Shown one piece after another: positions 38,478 through 46,651 of a stretch of DNA of 64,000 nucleotides. Location: the NCBI RefSeq assembly GCF_013393345.1, contig NZ_QJRF01000061.1, forward strand, positions 451,001 to 515,000, read 5' to 3'. The first letter of the stretch is position 1; every line of letters starts with the position of its first letter. The notes beneath the pieces were generated by a model. That model was not told the DNA's origin. It was given only the letters and a program-made list of their open reading frames with translations, and searched no databases. The translations under genes and the position numbers were made by a program. The stretch comes from Pseudomonas taiwanensis (GTDB lineage Bacteria > Pseudomonadota > Gammaproteobacteria > Pseudomonadales > Pseudomonadaceae).

Positions 38478-38554
38478 GGCTACATAGCTCAGTCGGTTAG
38501 AGCGCAGCATTCATAATGCTGATGTCCCAGGTTCAAGTCCCGGTGTAGCCACCA
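38478..38554 (+). tRNA. tRNA-Met (CAU), elongator type
   Basis: 77 bases with encoded CCA. Acceptor GGCTACA/TGTAGCC is fully paired (unlike an initiator), anticodon loop TTCATAA with CAT. It marks the left edge of the accessory stretch. Confidence 0.95.
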
Positions 38555-38561
38555 TACAAAT

Positions 38562-38589
38562 CAAAGGGTTAGCGAAAGCTAGCCCTTTG
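38562..38589 (+). terminator. Hairpin downstream of tRNA-Met
   Basis: CAAAGGGTTAGC, GAAA tetraloop, GCTAGCCCTTTG (one G-T pair). Followed by GTGACTAC direct repeats (38604-38611, 38615-38622) within a GGGGTAGT/ACTACCCC inverted repeat (38598-38625). These sequences resemble what is often found next to tRNA-integrated elements. Confidence 0.6.
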
Positions 38590-38640
38590 TGCTTTCTGGG
38601 GTAGTGACTACAAAGTGACTACCCCCTGTCTACATTCCCC

Positions 38641-38931
38641 TCAGTTGCACCACTGCTGCTCACACGGCACACCATCGTTGTTCCCGTCCATCTTCACTCC
38701 AGGGCAATGCTGCAGGAAGTAAGTCGCCTCTTCGCATGAACTCATCTGCGAGCAGTAGGTCCGCCCATCACACGAATAGGTACGAGCAAGCGCGGGCGCA
38801 GACGGCTGGGCGGCAAAGCTGGAAGGTGCAGAATCACTTTCGTAACTGGTGACTGTCTGGCGATCCTAGTGCTTGAAGTAGAACTGCCATGCAGCGAAAC
38901 CGACAGCGAGTATGAGGATGAGCTTCTTCAT
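38641..38931 (-). pseudogene. Excalibur-domain secreted protein interrupted by an in-frame amber codon
   Basis: Reading the minus strand from ATG 38931 gives MKKLILILAVGFAAWQFYFKH, then TAG at 38866-38868, then an intact 75-codon frame to TGA at 38641. The second part ends with a cysteine-rich excalibur calcium-binding domain: YSCDGRTYCSQMSSCEEATY, then HCPGVKMDGNNDGVPCE, including the D-x-N-x-D-G-x-x-C-E loop. The TAG is one C-to-T change from CAG (Gln), so a single point mutation explains it. The frame after TAG is clean, suggesting a recent mutation or suppression. Too broken to appear as one ORF. The membrane anchor plus excalibur layout is common in small Pseudomonas proteins. Confidence 0.8.
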
Positions 38932-38969
38932 ATGGGGGCTTTGAACTTCCGTGTGGTGTGTGAACTAGC

Positions 38970-39275
38970 CTATTCGACCGCTCGCAGCGGCTCTATCTCG
39001 CACTCGATCTCTTCGCCAGTCGCAGCGTAAGTAGTCGCTAAGGCGCACTCAGTCTGCAGGTTCATCCAGAACTGGGCAGTGGTATCGAAGTAGCGACCGA
39101 GTCGGAGGGCCATGTCCGCAGTGATCCCACGACGCTCACACACGATATCGTTCACGGTCGGCGCGGACACATGCAGCGCGCGAGCGAGTGCGGCCGGTGT
39201 GATGCCCAGCGGCTCCAGGAACTCTTCCCGCAGAATCTCTCCAGGATGAATGGGCCGCATGCCATTGATTGTCAT
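38970..39275 (-). CDS. higA: HigA-type antitoxin / addiction-module regulator, no HigB partner
   Basis: The ATG at 39275 follows GGAGGAGG and gives 101 residues, MTINGMRPIHPGEILREEFL..., the standard HigA opening. A helix-turn-helix covers about residues 26-50 (ITPAALARALHVSAPTVNDI). HigA normally follows its toxin gene higB. Here the gene upstream is yoeB, ending 51 bases before this start, and no higB is visible on either strand nearby. So it is an orphan antitoxin or a regulator attached to the yefM-yoeB operon. In PAO1 the equivalent position after ychF and tRNA-Met holds higBA, from memory. Confidence 0.88.
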   Translation of the reverse strand: MTINGMRPIHPGEILREEFLEPLGITPAALARALHVSAPTVNDIVCERRGITADMALRLGRYFDTTAQFWMNLQTECALATTYAATGEEIECEIEPLRAVE

Positions 39276-39326
39276 GGTGCCTCCTCCATAGTGGCTACGC
39301 CCCTCTTTGCTCATCGCTGTTGCCGG

Positions 39327-39587
39327 TCAGTAGTGATAGCGGCACGACAGAATCTCCAGCGCCTCTCCCACTTGCCGATAGACCAGTCGGTTAGTGTCAT
39401 CTATTCGCCTAGACCACCATCCCGACAAGTTCTCTTTCAAGGGTTCAGGCTTGCCGACTCCTTCAAATGGACTTCGACAGCAATCCTTGATGAGCAGGTT
39501 GATGCGCTTCAGCGTCTTCTTGTCCTGGCCCTGCCAGTACTCATAGTCAGCCCATGCCTCAAGCGACCAAACGAGGCGGCTTGTCAT
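39327..39587 (-). CDS. yoeB: YoeB-family mRNA interferase toxin
   Basis: An 86-residue RelE-superfamily toxin matching E. coli YoeB nearly throughout (for example SPFEGVGKPEPLKENLSGWW and the terminal CRYHY). The catalytic residues are all kept: E48 (E46 in E. coli), R67 (R65), H85 (H83) and Y86 (Y84). It should cut mRNA in the ribosomal A site. ATG at 39587 shares its A with the yefM stop (TGATG); the TTG one codon earlier is not needed. Active toxin expected. Confidence 0.95.
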   Translation of the reverse strand: MTSRLVWSLEAWADYEYWQGQDKKTLKRINLLIKDCCRSPFEGVGKPEPLKENLSGWWSRRIDDTNRLVYRQVGEALEILSCRYHY

Positions 39588-39952
39588 CAACGAGCTGCCT
39601 TTCCTGGTTTCGCAGCTGTAGCCCGCGCTTTCTTCGTTTCAGGCTTGGCTGATCCAGCGGTCGACGGACTGCCTGCAATCTTGCGAGGAGGTGGCTCTTC
39701 GTCCTCCATCAACCCCCGCACTACCGTTTTGCCGGATTCCATTTGAGCCAGAGAGCGCGCCAGGTGAGCGGCGTTAGCCGGCGATTTCAGCAGATGGACG
39801 GTTTCCATCAGGCTGTTGAAGCTATCGAGGGAAAGCAGCACGGCGTCTGGCGCATCGCGGCGAGAAATCACGGTGAAGTCTGAGTCGTTTACGACGTCAT
39901 CGATGACTTTCTTCAGATTGTTGCGGGCATCAGAGAAATTGACCACGCGCAT
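39587..39952 (-). CDS. yefM: YefM/Phd-family antitoxin with basic C-terminal tail
   Basis: A 121-residue antitoxin. Residues 1-86 are an ordinary YefM (MRVVNFSDARNNLKKVIDDV, then AVLLSLDSFNSLMETVHLL, KSPANAAHLARSL). E. coli YefM ends about there. This protein goes on with a 35-residue tail (87-121) rich in Pro, Lys, Ala and Ser (for example PETKKARATAAKPGKAAR), like a histone H1 or AlgP tail. The N-terminal half binds DNA and the C-terminal half of the family wraps the toxin, so the tail sits next to the toxin-binding part. ATG at 39952 follows GAGG. Confidence 0.92.
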   Translation of the reverse strand: MRVVNFSDARNNLKKVIDDVVNDSDFTVISRRDAPDAVLLSLDSFNSLMETVHLLKSPANAAHLARSLAQMESGKTVVRGLMEDEEPPPRKIAGSPSTAGSAKPETKKARATAAKPGKAAR

Positions 39953-39964
39953 GGCGGTACCTCA

Positions 39965-40014
39965 TGTGCAATTTACTGTACAAGTCTATAGCTCATGAAT
40001 GCTGGCTAGCAACT
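39965..40014 (-). promoter_or_regulatory. yefM-yoeB promoter and YefM operator
   Basis: On the minus strand: -35 TTGCTA, 16-base spacer, -10 TATAGA, then TGTACA (39977-39982) and TGTGCA (39965-39970) with centres 12 bases apart. E. coli YefM binds TGTACA-centred long and short palindromes with this same 12-base spacing. The sites cover the transcription start, so autorepression is expected. Confidence 0.75.
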
Positions 40015-40065
40015 CACTGCAACCGTCAATACCTCAGACAACACATTGGTATCGAGCAGGATCAT
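40006..40065 (-). pseudogene. Remnant of a FitB/VapC PIN-domain toxin gene
   Basis: The ATG at 40065 overlaps the fitA stop (ATGA), as in fitAB operons, and the peptide starts MILLDTNVLSEV, the canonical PIN N-terminus with the first catalytic Asp (D5). Homology stops at residue 12; the frame continues LTVAVSC and ends at TAG (40006-40008). What follows is the yefM promoter. The toxin has lost over 100 residues. Confidence 0.82.
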
Positions 40066-40307
40066 TCATCAAAGTCCGCTGCACGGGCCTTGGTCTTGCG
40101 GGCGGGTAGTTCGACATCAACGCCACCCACAGCAGCAAAGCGGCTATGAATCCGGGAGCCCATTCCACTGGGCTTGTCCTGTCTCGCAAGCGCTTCAGCG
40201 AGGATCACCTTCACCTCCTCTTCCATCGACCGGCCATGACTGGCCGCAACGACGCGAAGCCGAGCCCTGAGATCGTCATCCAGGTTGCGAATCGTAATGC
40301 TGGCCAT
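40062..40307 (-). CDS. FitA-type ribbon-helix-helix antitoxin
   Basis: An 81-residue antitoxin with the ribbon-helix-helix motif MASITIRNLDDDLRARLRVV (1-20), AASHGRSMEEEVKVIL (21-36), typical of FitA/VapB. Strong ribosome-binding site GGAGGTT. The C-terminal segment (SRIHSRFAAVGGVDVELPARK) is the toxin-binding tail. Its partner toxin is reduced to a 5' remnant, so it is now an orphan antitoxin, possibly still able to neutralise related PIN toxins or to repress promoters. Confidence 0.9.
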   Translation of the reverse strand: MASITIRNLDDDLRARLRVVAASHGRSMEEEVKVILAEALARQDKPSGMGSRIHSRFAAVGGVDVELPARKTKARAADFDE

Positions 40308-40521
40308 GGAACCTCCGGTGAAATCATTGCAATCGCTGGAATAATATTGGGACGTTACCGCCCTCCGCTAACCGTGCTGGATGATCCGCTACTGGAAGGT
40401 GAATCAAAACGTCAGAACCCACGAACGCCTTAGTAGGAGTTATCCGATTCGCTCTAGCCTGCATAGACCGCTCTCACCCTTCGTGATGACCTTGCGCGGT
40501 CGTCCATGCGAGGCAATCCAC

Positions 40522-40749
40522 ATGCAGATTCATGTTGGCGAACGCAGGGAAGGTGACGTGCTTACGCTGAGGGTGCTGGAAGGAGTCAGCGAATCAGCGT
40601 TGATGGAGATGTTGAAGGCGGAGGGGATCGAGATTGTGGTTGGGCCGATTGTGAATGGCTCGGCGCGACTCGAGGTTCGGGCGCCTAAACGGATGTTGGT
40701 TCTGGTAGAGAAGGCTCTGCCTGGGCCACCGGAACTTGATTCCGGGTGA
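40522..40749 (+). CDS. RsmN/RsmF-like CsrA-family RNA-binding regulator
   Basis: A 75-residue protein (start ATG 40522; GAGG 10 bases upstream). It aligns end to end without gaps with what I remember of P. aeruginosa RsmN/RsmF: RREG after seven residues, 'DVLTLRVL' for 'EGITLSLK', an inserted helix ('ESALMEMLKAEGIEIVV' for 'AEELIRQLREGGIRILV'), and 'NGSARLEVRAPKRMLVLVEK' for the 'GNQARVGIEAP...' RNA-binding strand. The key Arg of that strand is kept. The helix insertion between strands 2 and 3 is the mark of RsmN as opposed to RsmA. Codon use is less GC-biased than in neighbours, which suggests transfer. It probably controls translation by binding GGA-containing mRNA hairpins. Confidence 0.75.
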   Translation: MQIHVGERREGDVLTLRVLEGVSESALMEMLKAEGIEIVVGPIVNGSARLEVRAPKRMLVLVEKALPGPPELDSG

Positions 40750-40755
40750 ATGTGG

Positions 40756-40778
40756 AAACCCCGCTTTGGCGGGGTTTT
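40756..40778 (+). terminator. Terminator of the RsmN-like gene
   Basis: AAACCCCGC, loop TTTG, GCGGGGTTTT, six bases after the stop codon. Confidence 0.93.
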
Positions 40779-40827
40779 CTATTTGTGGAAGCTGAAGTCT
40801 GTGCGGGGTTATCGCCCTCGCCCCCGG

Positions 40828-40851
40828 CCCCTCTCCCTGAAGAGAGAGGGG
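40828..40851. repeat. CCCCTCTC/GAGAGGGG dispersed hairpin
   Basis: An 8-base inverted repeat with an 8-base loop 10 bases after the end of the dehydrogenase gene. Similar 'CCCCGGCCCCTCTCCC' hairpins are widespread between proteobacterial genes. May act as the 3' end of the minus-strand operon. Confidence 0.5.
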
Positions 40852-40861
40852 AGCAAAAGCA

Positions 40862-41860
40862 TTAGAGCGCAGCCAGAATGCCCTGTCCTACTACCCGGGT
40901 GGTGTCGAAGCCGAAGTCTGCCTTGCCTTCCTCGCGCAGGAAGTTTTCCACAGCGGTTTCCAGGCGATTGGCCAGGGCGGGTTTCTGCCAGTGGTAGCGG
41001 AGTAGCAGAGCCGCACTGAGGATGGCAGCAATGGGGTTGGCGCGACCGCTGCCGACGATGTCGGGAGCGCTGCCGTGGACGGGTTCAGCCAGGGCGATGC
41101 CGTTGCCCCAGTTGAGGGAAGGCGCCAGGCCCAGGCCGCCGCTCCAGTGGCAGGCAAGGTCGGAGAGGATGTCGCCGAAAAGGTTGCTGGTGACGATCAG
41201 GTCGAAGGCTTCGGGTTGCTCCACCAGTTGCAGCGCGGCGAGATCGACCAGGCGTTCGTCGAGTTCGGCGGCCCACCCCTCCCCTTCCAGCACTTCGCGG
41301 CAGGTGTCGCGGAACAGGCCGCAGGTCACGGGTAGGACGTTGGTTTTGTGGACCAGGGTGATGCGCCTTGCCTTGCGGGCCTTGGCTACTTCCAGTGCGC
41401 GGCGGGCCAGGGCTTCGGTGGCATCGCGGCTGATGACCCGTTCGGCGATGGCGACGCCTTCGGATTCCCAATGCTCGCGGCCGCTGTAGAGGCCTTCGCT
41501 GTTCTCTCGGAGAATCATCAGGTCGACGCCCGGCCGGGGCGAGACACAGGGCCAACTGCGCACTGGGCGCAGGTTGGTGTTGAGTTTCAGACCCTGGCGC
41601 AGTTGCAGGATGGCGCTGCGGTAACCGGGCACACGCTGGCCTGTGGGAGAGGAGACCGCACCGAAAATACCGGCGCCGCAGTCACGCATCGTCTGGAAGG
41701 TGGCCTCGGGAACCGCATTGCCGTGGCGCTGGAAGCAGCTCCAGCCGGCCTCCGCTTCCACGGTTTGGAGGTCCGGAAGGAGTTTTTCCAGCAGCTCGAC
41801 CGCCACAGGCACCACTTCGTGTCCGATGCCATCCCCGGGGATGACGACTAGTTTGTGCAT
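40862..41860 (-). CDS. Isocitrate/isopropylmalate/homoisocitrate dehydrogenase family enzyme
   Basis: A 332-residue beta-decarboxylating dehydrogenase. Opening VVIPGDGIGHEVVPVAVELL; substrate helix 'YRSAILQLRQGLKLNTNLRP', which resembles homoisocitrate dehydrogenases more than LeuB; 'LMILRENSEGLYSGRE' with the conserved Glu-Asn; 'LFGDILSDLACHWSGGLGLAPS' metal site; and 'EPVHGSAPDI' with the NAD-preferring Asp. It is last in the run leuA-holD-rimI-can-eamA-this gene. The substrate could be 3-isopropylmalate or a longer homologue; leuA in the same run makes a 2-oxoacid elongation role possible. Confidence 0.85.
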   Translation of the reverse strand: MHKLVVIPGDGIGHEVVPVAVELLEKLLPDLQTVEAEAGWSCFQRHGNAVPEATFQTMRDCGAGIFGAVSSPTGQRVPGYRSAILQLRQGLKLNTNLRPVRSWPCVSPRPGVDLMILRENSEGLYSGREHWESEGVAIAERVISRDATEALARRALEVAKARKARRITLVHKTNVLPVTCGLFRDTCREVLEGEGWAAELDERLVDLAALQLVEQPEAFDLIVTSNLFGDILSDLACHWSGGLGLAPSLNWGNGIALAEPVHGSAPDIVGSGRANPIAAILSAALLLRYHWQKPALANRLETAVENFLREEGKADFGFDTTRVVGQGILAAL

Positions 41861-41864
41861 GGAC

Positions 41865-42776
41865 TCACCTCAGCGAGGGGCGCGTCGCCAACAACAGGCC
41901 GGAGAAGATCATCGCCCCACCCAGCCAATGGTAGGCCTGCAGGCCCTCGCCCAACAGCAGGTAGCCGAGCAGCGCGGTGAACACCGGCATCAGGTAGTTG
42001 GTGAGCACAGCCTTGGCCACGCCCAGTACGCGAATACCCTGGTTCCACAAAAGATAGGCCAGGAGAGAGGCGCAGACACCTGTGTAGCCAATGGCGGCGA
42101 AGTTTTCGACAGACAGTTCGAAGCGCTGCCCGCTGGCCAGCTCCAGCAAGTAGAACGGCAGCAGCACAGGCACCCCGCATCCCACCAGCGCTCCCAGCAG
42201 CACCAGCGGCGGCAGCTTGAAGTAGTGGTTCCAGCGGCGCAGCAACAGGGTGTAGAGGGCCCAGTCCACTACGGCAAGCAGCATGATGAGGTCGCCCGGG
42301 TTGAACGACAGCGCGGCCAATTGCGCCAGGCGGCCCTGGGCGATCAGCACCAGCAGCCCGCTGGTCGCTACCGCCATGCCAAGCCAGGCGCGCCGTGGCG
42401 GCCATTCATTGAGCAGCACACCAGCCCCGATGAAGGTGGCCAGCGGTAGGCAGGTATTGAGCAGGGTAAGGTTGATGGCCACGGTAGTGCGCGCGGCGAA
42501 GTAGAGCAGCACGCTGTAGGTGCTGATCCCCAGCACGGCCACTACCAGCAGGCGCCAGCCGGCATGACGCAGCGCGCTGCGATGCTCCCACATGGGCCGT
42601 GCAACGAAGGGCAACAGGATGGCCAGCGCCAGCGTCCAGCGCCAGAAGGCCAGGGTGAAGGGTGGAATGGCATCGTGGAAAGCGCGGGCTACCAGGGCGT
42701 TGCCCGCCCAGAATACGCTGGCCACGAGCAGGCCGAGCCAGGCCAGGCCAACGGCCCGGCTGTTGTATTGCGTCAT
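41865..42776 (-). CDS. EamA/DMT-family transporter
   Basis: A 303-residue drug/metabolite transporter with ten predicted helices in two EamA repeats: 'LGLLVASVFWAGNALVARAF' opens the first and 'LLLVVLWALYTLLLRR'-type sequence (VVDWALYTLLLRRW) opens the second. It exports small molecules such as amino acids or their analogues, not determinable here. It begins 3 bases after the carbonic anhydrase stop and is followed after 4 bases by the dehydrogenase. Confidence 0.88.
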   Translation of the reverse strand: MTQYNSRAVGLAWLGLLVASVFWAGNALVARAFHDAIPPFTLAFWRWTLALAILLPFVARPMWEHRSALRHAGWRLLVVAVLGISTYSVLLYFAARTTVAINLTLLNTCLPLATFIGAGVLLNEWPPRRAWLGMAVATSGLLVLIAQGRLAQLAALSFNPGDLIMLLAVVDWALYTLLLRRWNHYFKLPPLVLLGALVGCGVPVLLPFYLLELASGQRFELSVENFAAIGYTGVCASLLAYLLWNQGIRVLGVAKAVLTNYLMPVFTALLGYLLLGEGLQAYHWLGGAMIFSGLLLATRPSLR

Positions 42777-42779
42777 GGT

Positions 42780-43424
42780 TCAGTTCTGTCCGAGTGGGCG
42801 CAGGCGGTACTGCGGCGGCAGTTGTTCCATGCCGCTGACGGTGACGTTGAGGTTTTTCCAGATGCCGTCCTTGATGCCGTAGATGCAGCCGTGGACGGAG
42901 AGCTCCTGGCCGCGGTGCCAGGCGTTCTGGACGATGGTGGTGTGGCTGACGTTGGCCACCTGCTGGATGACGTTCAGCTCGCAGAGGCGGTCGACGCGCT
43001 CCTCTTCGGTGGCGAAGGTGGCGAGGTGCTCGCGCTGGTCGTAGTAGAGATCGCGGATGGTACGCAGCCAGCCATCGATCAGGCCGTACTGGGTGTCACG
43101 CATGGCGGCGCGGACGCCACCGCAGCCGTAGTGGCCAGTGACCAGGATGTGCCGCACCTTGAGCACGTCCACGGCGTACTGGATGACCGACAGGCAGTTG
43201 AGGTCGGTGTGCAGCACGACGTTGGCCACGTTGCGGTGGACAAAGAGGTCGCCGGGCAGCATGCCGACGATTTCGTTGGCCGGTACGCGGGCATCCGAGC
43301 AGCCAATCCAGAGGTATTCCGGCACCTGCTGCTTGGCCAGCTTGGCAAAGAAGTCCGGGTCTTGCTGTTTGATCTTCTCGGCCCAGCGCGCGTTGTTGTC
43401 GATCAGCTGTTGCAGGTCGCTCAT
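42780..43424 (-). CDS. can: Beta-class carbonic anhydrase
   Basis: A 214-residue enzyme interconverting CO2 and bicarbonate. All zinc and catalytic residues are in place: C42, D44 and R46 in CSDARVPANE, and H98 and C101 in TGHYGCGGV. ATG at 43424 has GAGGAGA upstream. By position it corresponds to psCA3 (PA4676) of PAO1. It is 71 bases downstream of rimI. Confidence 0.96.
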   Translation of the reverse strand: MSDLQQLIDNNARWAEKIKQQDPDFFAKLAKQQVPEYLWIGCSDARVPANEIVGMLPGDLFVHRNVANVVLHTDLNCLSVIQYAVDVLKVRHILVTGHYGCGGVRAAMRDTQYGLIDGWLRTIRDLYYDQREHLATFATEEERVDRLCELNVIQQVANVSHTTIVQNAWHRGQELSVHGCIYGIKDGIWKNLNVTVSGMEQLPPQYRLRPLGQN

Positions 43425-43495
43425 GCGTCTTCTCCTCTTCTGGCTGGCGGCACCTTACGGAGCACCGGGAGCTTTGGCAATGGCCTGCGCGGGGC

Positions 43496-43948
43496 TCAAT
43501 CGATCAGCGTGCAGGCCATGACCAGGGCGTCTTCGCGGCCACCCACGGCGGGGTAGTAATCGCGGCGACGGCCGATTTCGTTGAAGCCGTAGCGCTCATA
43601 TAGGCGGTAGGCGGACTGGTTGCTGGCGCGCACTTCAAGGAAGCATTCGCCGGCCTGCAGCTCGCGGGCGCGCTCCATCAGGCGCTCAAGCAAACGCAGC
43701 CCCAGGCCGCGGCCCTGGCTTTCCGGCTTGACGGTGATATTCAGCAGGTGGGCCTCGTCGAGGATGACGTTGATCACGCCGTGGCCGACCTGCTGATCGC
43801 CGTCGAACATCAGCCAGCAATCGTAGGATTTGAGGCTGTCGTTGAAGATGCCGCGGGTCCACGGGTGGCTGAAGGCGGCGTATTCGATTTTCAGGACTGC
43901 ATCGAGGTCCGCCTCGGTCATCGGGCGGAAGGAAACGGCATCGGTCAT
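43496..43948 (-). CDS. rimI: Ribosomal protein S18 alanine N-acetyltransferase
   Basis: A 150-residue GNAT protein. 'FRPMTEADLDAVLKIEYAAF' is the N-terminus, and the acetyl-CoA loop is 'VKPESQGRGLGLRLLERLM' (Q-x-x-G-x-G/A); 'SNQSAYRLYERYGFNEIGRRRDYYP' is the RimI C-terminal signature. Acetylates the N-terminus of S18. ATG overlaps the holD stop by 4 bases, the same pairing as in E. coli (holD-rimI). Confidence 0.95.
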   Translation of the reverse strand: MTDAVSFRPMTEADLDAVLKIEYAAFSHPWTRGIFNDSLKSYDCWLMFDGDQQVGHGVINVILDEAHLLNITVKPESQGRGLGLRLLERLMERARELQAGECFLEVRASNQSAYRLYERYGFNEIGRRRDYYPAVGGREDALVMACTLID

Positions 43949-44744
43949 TCAGTGTGCTTCCAGCGGCGCATCACACGGCGCATGGCTTGCCAGAGTTCGC
44001 CCTTGCGTTCGGGCTCGTCCATCAACAGTTCCAGGCCAGGCAGTGCCCAGGCCGCGCCGAGGCCTTCGACCTGCAGTTCTCGGTCGAACGCAGTGGCGTC
44101 GGCTTCACCGGCAAATCGGATTGCCGGCAAGCCCACGAGCCAGAGGCAGGCACATTCGCCCTGCTCTTCCATGCGCACGCCGACGAAGCCCTGGATGAAG
44201 TCGCGGGCGGCATCGGGGCCCTGGTCCATGTTGCCGCGGCTGAGCAACGGCCAGCGCACGGGCTCGCCGAGGATCTGCGGGCTATCCGGCAGGCCGGCGG
44301 CGCGCAACAGGTCCTTCAGCAGCAGGTACGCCGGGTCGCGGCTCTGGAAGGGCTCGCCGGTGGGCAATTCCACCAGCAGCAGGCAGTTGGCGGCACGCAG
44401 CAGCTGCAGGGAGAAGCGTGGCGGCGGCAGCACCTCTGCCTTGGCCGGCGCGGTTTCGGCTTCGGCGGCAGCTTCGGGTTCGGGCTGCACCGTCGGACGC
44501 GGCGTGCTGCCAGGACGGGGTACCTCGATCTTGGCGCGCACCGGCGTCGCCGCCGGGCGGGCTTCCGCTGCGGGGGTTGCGGGTTTTACATCAGCGACCG
44601 GAGCCGGTGTGTCCTCGAGGGGAACTTCCGGGGCCGGTGCGAGCAATTCGGGATTGGAGGGCGCGGCGAAGGGCAATGCCGTGCGAGGTAGCCAGGTGGC
44701 TACCTGCATGGCATCGAGATACGCGCGACGACGGTGTTCTGTGA

Positions 44745-44748
<4 letters not shown>
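43945..44748 (-). CDS. holD: DNA polymerase III psi subunit (cryptic pseudomonad HolD)
   Basis: A 267-residue protein with an N-terminal motif ([18 protein letters not shown]) that aligns with the chi-binding N-terminus of E. coli psi (RRDWQLQQLGITQWSLR), a long Pro/Ala-rich linker (about 30-125) and a C-terminal globular part. From memory, the PAO1 protein in the same position (PA4679) was shown to be the psi subunit of the clamp-loader. The gene starts with TTG at 44748, overlapping the leuA stop; an ATG at 44709 would cut the chi-binding motif and is less likely. Cotranscribed with rimI. Confidence 0.78.
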
Positions 44749-46295
<1,547 letters not shown>

Positions 46296-46452
46296 GGGCT
46301 CGCTCCTCACGGCCCCACCGTGCGTGCGGCCGGGGCTCAGGCTGATGGTGCCGGACTGCTTGTGGCGACGGCACCCGATCAGGGAATTGTGGCGTGAAAA
46401 GTGGGAGGCGGAAAGGTCGGCGGGCGGGTGGATTTCTACGCGGAAGCATCCC

Positions 46453-46636
46453 TTGTAGGAGCGAATTCATTCGCGAAAGGAGTGCGAAGCGCTCCCATCG
46501 GGCAAGAGCAGGACTGCGTCCTGCAATCGCGAATGAATTCGCTCCCACAAAACGGTTGGGCTCCCGGTGATTCTTGTGGGCATCCACAGGCCGAACCTGC
46601 GGTCCGGTCAGCGAATGAATTCGCCCCCACAGAAAA
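46453..46636. repeat. BIME-like array of REP sequences
   Basis: Three copies of one element: ttgtaggagcgaattcattc (46453 on), its near-perfect inverse gaatgaattcgctcccacaa (46531-46550), and a third copy in the same inverse orientation ending at 46636. It fills most of the 357-base gap between leuA and the secreted-protein cluster. No gene seen in this gap. Confidence 0.8.
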
Positions 46637-46651
46637 GCGGCGCCCTCCTCC

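Noticed and set aside
39275..39330. A hidden higB upstream of higA
   Set aside because: The 51-base gap is too short and the upstream reading frame is a complete YoeB.
39971..40000. The TGTACA at 39977 as a fourth PplR operator
   Set aside because: No second TGTACA-like hexamer at N12 on either side; its partner is TGTGCA at 12-base centre spacing, as for YefM.
38555..40860. An intact prophage or integrative element
   Set aside because: No integrase, structural or replication genes, and no second att copy; only small accessory genes remain.
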